The notes beneath the pieces were generated by a model. The model was not told the origin of the DNA. It searched no databases and was given only the letters and a program-made list of their open reading frames with translations. 40,623 bases of DNA from positions 1 to 40,623 of the forward strand of contig CAUJDY010000139.1 in assembly GCA_963169805.1 (NCBI GenBank), written 5' to 3'. Position 1 is the first letter of the stretch; each line of letters opens with the position of its first letter. The DNA is from Bdellovibrionota bacterium. Lineage in GTDB: Bacteria > Bdellovibrionota > Bdellovibrionia > Bdellovibrionales > JAEYZS01. The translations under genes and the position numbers were made by a program. Below are positions 25,819 to 33,700 of this stretch, piece after piece.

Positions 25819-26469
25819 ATGGGAAATGAAATCAACGATTTAAATATATGCGGATCTATGTCTGATGTGCAGGAGCGTAAAAAGTTTTTCGTCTATGGCT
25901 CGCTTGTACAAGGCATGGTTCATCATGAGAAATTTTTTAAAAATTCAACATTTATTGGAAATGGACTTGTAAAAGGCTCCATCTACAGACTCCAGGTAGG
26001 CTATCACGTGCTGGCAGAATCCGCAGATGGCTATGTTCCTGGTGAAATTTATGAAGTAGATGCCAGTCCAGTTCTCCTAGCGATTATGGATGAATTCCAT
26101 GGCTATTCACCTTTGAATTTAGATAAAAGTTTATATCTTCGTAAAGAAGTTGAGGTTTTGGTTTCTGGTATAGGGCCTGTTCTGGTGTGGATTTATGTTT
26201 TGAATCCGCTTAAGTTGCCCAAAGCTTCGCAAAAAATTGAAACAGGTAATTGGAAGGATGATTTTGTATCAAATCCCCCTCTCACTTTAAGACTTTCTGA
26301 AAAAGAGAAAGAGTATGTTCGTAAGCTTGGGCAATCTGTTGGTCGAGATATTGTTCCTATTCAGTTGGATATATATCGCCAGCTTATGAATTTGGGTTTA
26401 ATTGTTGATAAGGGAAGAAGATTAGCTCTTTCCAAACTAGGGCAAGAAGTATTAAGATTCCTCGAATGA
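25819..26469 (+). CDS. GGCT/AIG2-like protein with C-terminal winged-helix-like tail
   Basis: The N-terminal half has the gamma-glutamylcyclotransferase-like fold: FFVYGSLVQG, VKGSIYRLQVGYHVL, VPGEIYEV and LYLRKEVEVLV. The catalytic Glu of the family (in DxxEG) appears as His here (MDEFHGY). After residue 150, a segment of about 60 residues with helix-turn-helix-like spacing follows (QLDIYRQLMNLGLIVDKGRRLALSKLGQEVL). I start at ATG 25819, with AGAGGGGA just upstream; a GTG at 25729 would add 30 residues of no recognisable sense. It overlaps trmL by 4 bases. Function is uncertain. Confidence 0.75.
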   Translation: MGNEINDLNICGSMSDVQERKKFFVYGSLVQGMVHHEKFFKNSTFIGNGLVKGSIYRLQVGYHVLAESADGYVPGEIYEVDASPVLLAIMDEFHGYSPLNLDKSLYLRKEVEVLVSGIGPVLVWIYVLNPLKLPKASQKIETGNWKDDFVSNPPLTLRLSEKEKEYVRKLGQSVGRDIVPIQLDIYRQLMNLGLIVDKGRRLALSKLGQEVLRFLE

Positions 26470-26933
26470 GTGATCTTTTATTTAGAGTCGTCCTAGTTGA
26501 GCCAGAAATACCAAATAATACAGGAAATATTGGTCGTACATGTATTGGAGCTGCATCAGAATTGCATCTTGTTGGGCAATTAGGTTTTGAAATTACAGAT
26601 AAGAGATTAAAAAGAGCCGGGCTGGATTATTGGCAGCACCTTAAGTGGTGCCAACATAAGAGTGTTGATAGTTGGCTTGAGACTGTAGAAGATAAATCAA
26701 GAATTCACTTGTTTACTACAAAAACAAAAAACACTATCTACAATAAGGAATTTAGAAAGGGAGATTGGCTTGTTTTTGGAAAGGAAACAAAGGGTTTATC
26801 CGCAGATATTTTAAGTATGTTTCCAGATCAGCATGTCACCCTTCCAATGTATGGACCTATTAGAAGTCTAAATCTTGCAAATGCTGTTTCAATTGGCTTA
26901 TATGAAGCTATTCGTCAGGTTGACTTCACATAA
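26466..26933 (+). CDS. trmL: tRNA (cytidine(34)-2'-O)-methyltransferase TrmL
   Basis: A SPOUT-class methyltransferase that modifies the wobble base of certain leucine tRNAs. The 155-residue length fits. The conserved start VLVEPEIPNNTGNIGRTC, the middle LVFGKETKGLS and the knot-forming end PIRSLNLANAVSIGLYEA are all visible. The start overlaps the preceding stop as ATGA, so it is translationally coupled to the GGCT-like gene. Knot and SAM-binding residues are intact. Confidence 0.94.
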   Translation: MSDLLFRVVLVEPEIPNNTGNIGRTCIGAASELHLVGQLGFEITDKRLKRAGLDYWQHLKWCQHKSVDSWLETVEDKSRIHLFTTKTKNTIYNKEFRKGDWLVFGKETKGLSADILSMFPDQHVTLPMYGPIRSLNLANAVSIGLYEAIRQVDFT

Positions 26934-27062
26934 AACGTAACCACATTTTAATCTATTAATTACCAGCTGTGTCATAGACATAAAATACCGAAAGTACTAT
27001 TCTTGTCAGACACATTTGAGGCATGTCTACAGCGTGCATTCTTATCAAAAAAGTGAGTGGCT

Positions 27063-29732
27063 ATGTTACAAAAAGTTCTAACAAAAGTATTCGGTACTCA
27101 ACACGATCGTGAAATGAAGAAAATTCAGCCGTTAGTAGACAAAATTAATGGTCTAGAGGAATCTTTCAAATCATTATCTGACGATCAACTTAAAAACAAA
27201 ACAATTGAATTTAAAGAACGTCTCAAAAATGGCGAAACTACGGATGATCTTTTGCCAGAGGCGTTTGCCGTTTGTCGAGAAGCTTCACAACGTGTTTTGG
27301 GGATGAGGCACTACGATGTACAGCTGATAGGTGGAATAGTCCTTCACCAAGGAAGAATCTCAGAAATGAAAACAGGAGAAGGAAAAACTCTTGTTGCAAC
27401 TCTACCTGTGTACTTGAATGCCCTTACTGGTCGTGGCGTACATGTTGTTACAGTGAACGATTATCTCGCTAAGCGTGACTCCGAGTGGATGGGGCGTCTT
27501 TACAAATGGTTGGGTTTATCTGTAGGGATAATAGTTCATGAGTTAAATGATAAAGAGCGCAGACAGTCGTATGGATCTGATATTACGTACGGTACAAATA
27601 ATGAATTTGGTTTTGATTATTTGCGCGACAATATGAAATTTGATCTGGGTGATTATGTTCAGCGTGAACATCATTTTGCAATTGTAGATGAGTGTGATTC
27701 TATCCTCATTGACGAGGCTAGAACGCCTTTGATTATCTCGGGGCCATCTGAGGCTTCAACGGATAAATACACAATCATTGATCGTATTATACCAAACCTC
27801 AAACGAGATATTCACTTTACTGTAGAAGAAAAAAGCAAGTCTGCATTTCTAACAGAAGAGGGAAATACAAAAGTTGAAGAGTTATTAAAGATTGATAATC
27901 TCTATGATTCAAAAAATATTGATATTCTTCATCATGTTATACAAGGACTAAAAGCCCATCATCTTTTTAAATTAGACGTCGATTACATGGTAAAAGATGG
28001 CCAAATTGTGATTGTTGATGAGTTTACGGGTCGATTGATGGAAGGTCGTCGTTGGAGTGATGGGCTTCACCAGGCGATTGAGGCAAAAGAGAAGGTAAAA
28101 ATTAAGAATGAAAATCAAACGTTGGCATCAATTACATTCCAAAATTATTTTAGAATGTACAAAAAACTTGCGGGTATGACGGGGACGGCAGAAACAGAAG
28201 CTGTAGAGTTTAAGAAAATCTATAATTTAGATGTAGTCGTGATCCCAACAAACAAAGGAATTAAGAGAACAGATCATGAGGATCTTATTTATAAAACAGA
28301 ACATGCAAAATTTCAGGCCATTGCAAAGGATATTCAAGAAAGAAATGTCAAGGGACAGCCTGTTCTTGTGGGCACTGTTAGTATTGAAAAGTCAGAAAAG
28401 TTATCAAGTTTCTTAAAAGGACTTGGTATTCGTCATAATGTCTTAAATGCAAAACACCATGAGCGAGAAGCTGAGATTGTTGCGCAAGCAGGTCGAAAAG
28501 CAGCTGTGACTATTGCTACAAATATGGCTGGACGAGGTACAGATATTTTGTTGGGAGGAAACGCAGAGTTTTTAGCAAAGGCGCACCAAGCAGCGGATGC
28601 ATCTCTCGGCGAGAGTGAAACTTTTAAAAAATATAAAGAACAGTGTGCGAAAGAAAAAGAAGAGGTTCTTGGGGCTGGTGGTTTGTGCATTATCGGAACA
28701 GAAAGACACGAATCTCGTCGTATCGATAATCAGCTAAGGGGACGTTCTGGTCGCCAAGGCGATCCGGGTGAATCGCGTTTCTATCTTTCTCTTGATGACC
28801 ATCTTATGGTTGTATTTAACGGCGAGAGAATAAAAAGGATTATGACGACGCTCAATGTTCCAGATGATGAACCCATCACAGCAGGAATGGTGAGTCGCGC
28901 GATCGAAGGTGCGCAGAAAAAAGTGGAAGCTCACAACTTTGATATTCGTAAACACTTGTTAGATTATGATGACGTCATGAATCAACAGAGAAATTCTATT
29001 TACGGTATGAGACGTAAAGTTTTGGAGGGTGGAGGATCTCTCGAAAAAATTATTAAAGATATGATGTCTGATTTAACGTCAGACTTATTAGACCTCTATG
29101 CTCCAGAAGGAATGAAGCCTCAGGATTGGAACCTTGATGCCTATAATAAAGCTTTGCTTCAGCATTTTGGAATAGAAGTTGAATTTAAGCAACCGGTAAC
29201 AATTGAGGAGATTATTGAAAGAACAAAAAATCTTGTAATGGAGAAATATGAATCTCAAAGAAAAACTTTGGGAAGTTTTTTTGAGCAAGCTCAAAAAATG
29301 ATTTTGTTACAAGCAATTGATACAAAATGGAAAGAGCACTTACAAAGAATTGATCACCTTAGAGAAGGAATTGGACTAAGAGGTTATGCTCAAAAAGATC
29401 CACTTATTGAGTATAAAAAAGAGGCTTTCATCACGTTCTCAGAAATGAATCAGTTAGTTAAGGCAGATGCTGTTGAAAAACTTTTTAGAATACAAATTCG
29501 CCATGAGTATGTAAGTGATCTTGATGCAGCAGAAGAAGATAGTGATTTTTTAGAGGATCTTAAGCCAGAAGCCCCTCAGCAGATGTCTCTAGGGCATGGG
29601 CCAATGATGGGAGCGGGAGGAGTTGTAGCAAGACCTCCTTCTAATGTTGATTCTGGATTACCAAAAGTTGGAAGAAACGATCCATGTCCGTGTGGTAGTG
29701 GAAAGAAATATAAAAAGTGTCATGGTGCATAG
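27063..29732 (+). CDS. secA: Preprotein translocase ATPase SecA
   Basis: Motor ATPase of the Sec pathway. The protein has 889 residues from the ATG at 27063 (GTG 27057 is in frame but less likely; [11 protein letters not shown] is the normal start). Walker A is MKTGEGKT (about 102-109), followed by [21 protein letters not shown], the pre-protein binding region and [17 protein letters not shown]. The C-terminal zinc-binding tail is complete: C875-P-C877 and C886-H887, which contact SecB and the membrane. A likely promoter with TAAAAT at 26981 precedes it, though its -35 is weak. The zinc-ribbon gene starts directly after its stop. Confidence 0.98.
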   Translation: MLQKVLTKVFGTQHDREMKKIQPLVDKINGLEESFKSLSDDQLKNKTIEFKERLKNGETTDDLLPEAFAVCREASQRVLGMRHYDVQLIGGIVLHQGRISEMKTGEGKTLVATLPVYLNALTGRGVHVVTVNDYLAKRDSEWMGRLYKWLGLSVGIIVHELNDKERRQSYGSDITYGTNNEFGFDYLRDNMKFDLGDYVQREHHFAIVDECDSILIDEARTPLIISGPSEASTDKYTIIDRIIPNLKRDIHFTVEEKSKSAFLTEEGNTKVEELLKIDNLYDSKNIDILHHVIQGLKAHHLFKLDVDYMVKDGQIVIVDEFTGRLMEGRRWSDGLHQAIEAKEKVKIKNENQTLASITFQNYFRMYKKLAGMTGTAETEAVEFKKIYNLDVVVIPTNKGIKRTDHEDLIYKTEHAKFQAIAKDIQERNVKGQPVLVGTVSIEKSEKLSSFLKGLGIRHNVLNAKHHEREAEIVAQAGRKAAVTIATNMAGRGTDILLGGNAEFLAKAHQAADASLGESETFKKYKEQCAKEKEEVLGAGGLCIIGTERHESRRIDNQLRGRSGRQGDPGESRFYLSLDDHLMVVFNGERIKRIMTTLNVPDDEPITAGMVSRAIEGAQKKVEAHNFDIRKHLLDYDDVMNQQRNSIYGMRRKVLEGGGSLEKIIKDMMSDLTSDLLDLYAPEGMKPQDWNLDAYNKALLQHFGIEVEFKQPVTIEEIIERTKNLVMEKYESQRKTLGSFFEQAQKMILLQAIDTKWKEHLQRIDHLREGIGLRGYAQKDPLIEYKKEAFITFSEMNQLVKADAVEKLFRIQIRHEYVSDLDAAEEDSDFLEDLKPEAPQQMSLGHGPMMGAGGVVARPPSNVDSGLPKVGRNDPCPCGSGKKYKKCHGA

Positions 29733-30311
29733 ATGAGTCAGTGCCCCGTTTGCCAGGCGAAAATTTTGGATGCATTTGGTATTGTTCAGTGTCCTGAATG
29801 TAAAACTATGCTTGTCGCGGAATTCGATGGAACTCTTAAAGTTCATTCGGAGGGAGCCCAGGATTTGCAAGAAACACTGGCAGAACCCTCTGTGAATGAA
29901 AGTTTACAAGCCTCCCCACCTATCTTTGAGCCGATACAACCAATCGAAGATAATGCAAGTAAGTGGGAATTAGAAGTTTCAGAGAAAAAAGACTCAGAAG
30001 ATTTAACAGAAAAATCGCACGTTGTGTTGCATGAGATTCATAAGTTTGGAGAGAGTGATGATTCAAAGTTAGAAGAAGGTGATTTGATTTATAAACTTAC
30101 TTTCTCTGAAATTCATTCTTTAGAGATAAAAAATGAAATACTAGATTGTATAAAAGAAAAAAGACTTGCTATTAGTGAAAATCAAATTCAAATCAGCAAA
30201 GATTGTGTGATTATTGAGAATTTAAACCCAGTCAAACTCAGTATGATTGTAAGTAAAACAAAAGGACTTCGGGTTGATATAAGCTGGGAACAACAAACGC
30301 TATTGGAGTAA
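29733..30311 (+). CDS. Zinc-ribbon protein of unknown function
   Basis: A 192-residue protein with an N-terminal Cys4 zinc ribbon (C4-xx-C7, C20-xx-C23), a long acidic and polar linker (about 35-115), and a C-terminal domain of about 75 residues with helix-strand alternation (YKLTFSEIHSLEIKNEILDCI, then LSMIVSKTKGLRVDISWE). I do not recognise the C-terminal domain. It begins at the base after the secA stop, so it is probably translated by re-initiation, and it is followed 4 bases later by a secreted coiled-coil gene. No signal peptide is present. Confidence 0.7.
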   Translation: MSQCPVCQAKILDAFGIVQCPECKTMLVAEFDGTLKVHSEGAQDLQETLAEPSVNESLQASPPIFEPIQPIEDNASKWELEVSEKKDSEDLTEKSHVVLHEIHKFGESDDSKLEEGDLIYKLTFSEIHSLEIKNEILDCIKEKRLAISENQIQISKDCVIIENLNPVKLSMIVSKTKGLRVDISWEQQTLLE

Positions 30312-30315
30312 GTGT

Positions 30316-30735
30316 ATGAGGGGGATTTTAGCTCTATTGTTTTTGATGCAAACTTTTGTGTGGGCAGATGGAGATTATAATAAACATATATCTGTGCTTC
30401 AGGGAAATGCTGCCCAGATTCAAACCCTTGAAAAATCCATACGAGACTCTATTGTAGAAAAAAATAAAACAAATGATAAAGAAAAATTGAAAGAGATTCT
30501 GACTTTAATTAAACAGCAACTTAAAGAAAGAAAAGATGTGGTGAAGAAGTATCAAAAAGAATATCATCATATCCGATATGAGCACCCAGAAAAAGGACAT
30601 CAATTCGAAGCTAAATATAAAAGAATTGATGCAAAGTACGAGAAAGAATTTGAAGACGAGATTAATAGCTTGTTATCTGGAATTTTAGTAGATGTAAAAA
30701 AGAAATATCCAACGGAGAGTGAAAATGGAAATTGA
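30316..30735 (+). CDS. Small secreted coiled-coil protein
   Basis: A 139-residue protein with signal peptide MRGILALLFLMQTFVWA and a mature region that is almost entirely helical, rich in Lys and Glu, with heptad-like spacing (IQTLEKSIRDSIVEKNKT and on). No family is recognised. It overlaps the aminopeptidase gene by 11 bases, so both are probably translated from one message with secA and the zinc-ribbon gene. A periplasmic role is inferred from the signal only. Confidence 0.65.
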   Translation: MRGILALLFLMQTFVWADGDYNKHISVLQGNAAQIQTLEKSIRDSIVEKNKTNDKEKLKEILTLIKQQLKERKDVVKKYQKEYHHIRYEHPEKGHQFEAKYKRIDAKYEKEFEDEINSLLSGILVDVKKKYPTESENGN

Positions 30736-32242
30736 AATTTTAAAATCAGATTTAAAAGACAAGGTTGATGTGTATCTAGATGTTATATCTGAGGACCAGA
30801 TTTCCCAATTAATGAAAGATCTTGATAGTAGAGATTTCAGTAAAGAGCTCAAAAAAAGAATGGCAGATAAACTAAAGGAAATAAAAGAACTCAAAAAAAG
30901 AGAATTTTATAAGTCACTTTCATTTGAGCAAGATACTGGTTCTAAACATGTTTTTTTAATTCTAAAAAAGAGTATAAAGATATTCGAATTGCAGGTAGCT
31001 ATTAGAAAAACTTTAGCAGAATCTTTAAAAGAGGCTAAGGTTGTTGTAGCAAGATTAAAATCTGTTTCTAAAATTCAAGAAGCGACAATTGCAGGCTATG
31101 TTCTTTACTTATCAAAACTTCAAGAGTGGAAGTCACCTACGTATGGCAAAAAATCTAAGGAAGAATCGGATAAAAAGAAAGATAAAATTGTAAGAAAACT
31201 TTATGTTGATGCTAATATAAAAGAACAAGAACTCTTAGAAGTTAAGAAGAAGAACAATGCTTTAGCTCATGCAAACAATCTTGTGAGAACTCTTGCTACG
31301 CTGCCTGCAAATTACTTAACGCCTGGTCTCTATCATCAAATCTTACAAGAACATGCATACAAAAATAAATTTATTCTAAGATTTTATGATAAAGATAAAT
31401 TGGAAAAAATGAATGCAGGAGCCTTCTCTGCGGTTTTAAGAGCGGACCCTGAGTCAGAAGGCGGACTAGCTCATTTATCATATAAGCCGAAACATAAATC
31501 GCAAGGGCGTATATGTTTAGTAGGAAAAGGTCTATGTTTTGATACAGGTGGATACAATATAAAGACTGGCTCTTATATGTTTACCATGCATCGTGATATG
31601 ACGGGCTCTGCAGTAGCTTTGGCTCTATTTGAAACAATTATTAAGCTAGAATTGCCTTATGAAGTTCATTGTGTACTGGGAATTGCCGAGAATTTAATTT
31701 CAGCAAAAGCATTCAAACCAAATGAAGTTGTAACAGCAATGAATGGTATGAGCATTGAAGTCGTCGACACGGATGCAGAGGGGCGAATGGTTTTGTCTGA
31801 TTCACTTTGTTTTGCCTCAGATTTAAAACCAGGAATTATTATTGACTACGCTACTCTCACTGGTGCAGCTGTTAGATCAATTGGTACAGCTCGTTCTGCT
31901 GTTTTTTCCAATAATAAAAAACTTTTGAATATTGCTCAGGATGCTGGAGATTCTACTGGAGAGCGAGTTTGGGGATTTCCAATTGGAGAAGATTACAGAG
32001 ATATGATCAAGTCTGAAATTGCTGATATCAAGCAATGTATGTTACAACCGGGACCGGATCATATATTAGCAGCAACATTTCTATCGGAATTTGTTGAAGA
32101 TAGTATTCCTTGGCTGCACGTGGATCTTAGTTCTGAGGAAAATTCGGGAGGCTTGGGTTTGGTCCCTACCGATGTGACTGGATTCGGAGTCAAGCTTGGG
32201 CTTGAAGTTATAGAAAAGTTTTTTGCATCAGCAGAAAAATAA
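30725..32242 (+). CDS. Leucyl aminopeptidase (M17 family)
   Basis: A cytosolic M17 peptidase that releases N-terminal residues from peptides. The C-terminal catalytic domain is intact: LVGKGLCFDTGGYNIK (K268, D273, K280), D291 in HRDMTG, and the signature DTDAEGRMVLSDSL (D350, E352, R354). The two-zinc site is therefore complete. The N-terminal 160 residues, Lys-rich and helical, differ from typical PepA. I use ATG 30725, preceded by GGAGAG; a GTG at 30719 is less likely. The stop lies 1 base before the stop of the convergent gene, and a terminator for this strand is found inside that gene. Confidence 0.93.
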   Translation: MEIEILKSDLKDKVDVYLDVISEDQISQLMKDLDSRDFSKELKKRMADKLKEIKELKKREFYKSLSFEQDTGSKHVFLILKKSIKIFELQVAIRKTLAESLKEAKVVVARLKSVSKIQEATIAGYVLYLSKLQEWKSPTYGKKSKEESDKKKDKIVRKLYVDANIKEQELLEVKKKNNALAHANNLVRTLATLPANYLTPGLYHQILQEHAYKNKFILRFYDKDKLEKMNAGAFSAVLRADPESEGGLAHLSYKPKHKSQGRICLVGKGLCFDTGGYNIKTGSYMFTMHRDMTGSAVALALFETIIKLELPYEVHCVLGIAENLISAKAFKPNEVVTAMNGMSIEVVDTDAEGRMVLSDSLCFASDLKPGIIIDYATLTGAAVRSIGTARSAVFSNNKKLLNIAQDAGDSTGERVWGFPIGEDYRDMIKSEIADIKQCMLQPGPDHILAATFLSEFVEDSIPWLHVDLSSEENSGGLGLVPTDVTGFGVKLGLEVIEKFFASAEK

Positions 32243-32243
32243 G

Positions 32244-32672
32244 TTATTCAACAGGTTCAAATTTTCCTGAGGATGGCTGTGATGACTGATCTAAGAAGTC
32301 TGTATTTGGAGACTTCTTAGGGGCTTTTTTCTCGAAAGAACGAGATTCAACTTCACGTTTTTCTTTTAGAAGAGCTTGTTCTATTTGTTTTTCTTTTTTT
32401 TCTATCTCTTCAATTTTTACTTGCTTAGCCTCTTCTATAAGGATAACTTTTTGCTTTTCTAAAACAATATCTTTGTAGACATATCCGTTATCTTGATAAA
32501 AGCGATAAGTCCAAATATCTTGACTGTCTTGTCTTCGTGTTCTCAACGGTGAACCAATTTTAGTTAAGACTTCTTCTTTGTCTGCCCCCACTTTGACTTC
32601 TAAAAAATTATCGTAGGGAGAATGGGCGCATCCAAATATCAATAGTATTGATGTAAGAAAAAAACTTCTCAT
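32244..32672 (-). CDS. BamE/SmpA-like lipoprotein
   Basis: A lipoprotein with lipobox LIFGC (C15). The section VKVGADKEEVLTKIGSPLRTR, followed by DIWTYRFY, is the start of the BamE/SmpA fold, whose prototype belongs to the outer-membrane assembly complex. The protein has 142 residues, and after about residue 75 a charged Lys/Glu-rich tail replaces the normal end of the fold. It could be a BamE relative or another small lipoprotein of that fold. It overlaps the preceding lipoprotein gene by 4 bases (ATGA). A plus-strand terminator is embedded in its coding sequence. Confidence 0.72.
   Translation of the reverse strand: MRSFFLTSILLIFGCAHSPYDNFLEVKVGADKEEVLTKIGSPLRTRRQDSQDIWTYRFYQDNGYVYKDIVLEKQKVILIEEAKQVKIEEIEKKEKQIEQALLKEKREVESRSFEKKAPKKSPNTDFLDQSSQPSSGKFEPVE
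32291..32330 (+). terminator. Rho-independent terminator of the aminopeptidase operon, inside the opposing gene
   Basis: CTAAGAAGTCT (32291-32301) and AGACTTCTTAG (32310-32320) are perfect 11-base arms around an 8-base loop, followed on the plus strand by GGGC and six T's (32325-32330). It lies about 50 bases after the stop of the leucyl aminopeptidase gene. The same bases encode KKSPNTDFLDQ of the opposing lipoprotein, so one DNA stretch serves both. Confidence 0.65.
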
Positions 32673-33130
32673 GGTGTCAACTCCGTGTTCTCAGCGAGCA
32701 TTGCTCTGTTGAATGTAAATTTTAAATTCTTTTCTATATGATTTGATTTTTTGATTAATAGAAGTAACTCTGAGTTTTGACTGTAAATTTTTGAAAGATC
32801 CATTTCTAATACACTGTCTGGTATTTTGAATGTTAGTTCGCACTTTTGAGGCACATCATAGCACGAATAAAAAAGGTGCATATCACTTAAACTTAGCGAT
32901 TGAATTTTACTTGATCCAGGAGTTGGGTATTTATACTCGCCTTCAATTTTTAGATCTTTCATAGAAAGTTTAGTGAGATCATCTTTGAGCATAATGACAA
33001 CCGTGCGAGAATCTTTAATTTTTGCGTCCGGTGCTATGAGTCCGCTTGCTTTTGGTGCGATGCCACAGTTTTGATAACTCAAAACAGCAAAAATAAACAA
33101 TCCAGCTGCCATAAAAGCGGTGTTCTTCAT
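32669..33130 (-). CDS. Putative lipoprotein of unknown function
   Basis: A 153-residue protein with a hydrophobic signal and a lipobox-like SYQNC (C22), in which the usual small residue before Cys is Asn. The rest is predicted to be mostly beta strand (LSLSDMHLFYSCYDVPQKCELTFKIPDSVLEMD). No family is recognised. It is the first gene of a two-gene unit with the BamE-like lipoprotein. A divergent gene begins 114 bases upstream, and their promoters may share the TTGACAA region at 33189-33195. Confidence 0.65.
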   Translation of the reverse strand: MKNTAFMAAGLFIFAVLSYQNCGIAPKASGLIAPDAKIKDSRTVVIMLKDDLTKLSMKDLKIEGEYKYPTPGSSKIQSLSLSDMHLFYSCYDVPQKCELTFKIPDSVLEMDLSKIYSQNSELLLLIKKSNHIEKNLKFTFNRAMLAENTELTP

Positions 33131-33188
33131 GCTTCTTTATCGGGATGAAAGTCTAGGTAGTTTAATCAAAATATCTCTGTCGAACTTA

Positions 33189-33218
33189 TTGACAATCTAA
33201 ATGCCTACTCGATCTAAT
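33189..33218 (+). promoter_or_regulatory. Sigma70-type promoter of the 33245 gene
   Basis: An exact TTGACA (33189-33194) is separated by 18 bases from TCTAAT (33213-33218). Transcription would start near 33225, giving a leader of about 20 bases that contains the nine-G tract. On the minus strand, TTGTCA (33190-33195) with TATTTT 16 bases on could be an overlapping divergent promoter for the lipoprotein pair. Confidence 0.6.
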
Positions 33219-33232
33219 CATCCCTAATTCGT

Positions 33233-33241
33233 GGGGGGGGG
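33233..33241 (+). repeat. Nine-G homopolymer at the ribosome binding site
   Basis: Nine consecutive G's end three bases before the ATG at 33245 and take the place of the Shine-Dalgarno sequence. No other run of this kind was seen in the window, and the surroundings are AT-rich. Homopolymer G tracts are prone to slippage during replication. Confidence 0.85.
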
Positions 33242-33244
33242 AAC

Positions 33245-33700
33245 ATGAAGAAACTATTTTTAGCCCTATTGTGTGCTAGTCATGCTATAGCAGGCTGCCC
33301 AGATCTGCGGGGGCATTTTATTTGTAAAGATAATCGAGCCAAAGATCTTGTGATATCTCAAATTGATACAGATACTGGGACTGTTTATCAAATATCAAAT
33401 GCAGAATCAGTTACTGAGGTTCTAGCAAATGGAAAAGATCAACCGCTTGTTCTAAACAATTTCCAAGGAACTGTATCTTATACTTGTGAAGATAATCATA
33501 TGCGAATCGTTGAAAAGGGTGAGTTGTATGAAGATGGAATTCTAGTGGGCTACATGAGAGCTGAAACGACACTTATCAAAAATATTTCTGGAAATTTAAT
33601 TTCAAAAGGTGAGGCTTACATTACACATTGGAATGAGAATTATCGTATAGATTTAGGTTACGAGTGTGTGGCTAGCGAGCAAAGTATCTTGCACAACTAA
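33245..33700 (+). CDS. Small secreted protein of unknown function
   Basis: A 151-residue exported protein with a clear signal (MKKLFLALLCASHAIA) and a mature part starting G-C-P-D-L-R-G. The mature sequence has four Cys in all (GC, HFIC, YTC, YEC), suggesting disulfide bonds, and a beta-rich pattern. No family is recognised. It has its own promoter (33189-33218), and its ribosome site is a nine-G tract that could vary in length. Its last 29 bases overlap the end of the convergent membrane-protein gene. Confidence 0.7.
   Translation: MKKLFLALLCASHAIAGCPDLRGHFICKDNRAKDLVISQIDTDTGTVYQISNAESVTEVLANGKDQPLVLNNFQGTVSYTCEDNHMRIVEKGELYEDGILVGYMRAETTLIKNISGNLISKGEAYITHWNENYRIDLGYECVASEQSILHN

Noticed and set aside
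26956-26986. Promoter for secA
   Set aside because: TAAAAT is a fair -10, but no -35 stands at the right distance, so it is mentioned only in the secA entry.
27063-29732. Shadow frames inside secA, recR, dnaX and other long genes
   Set aside because: They lie antisense to or out of frame with clearly recognised genes and carry no domain.
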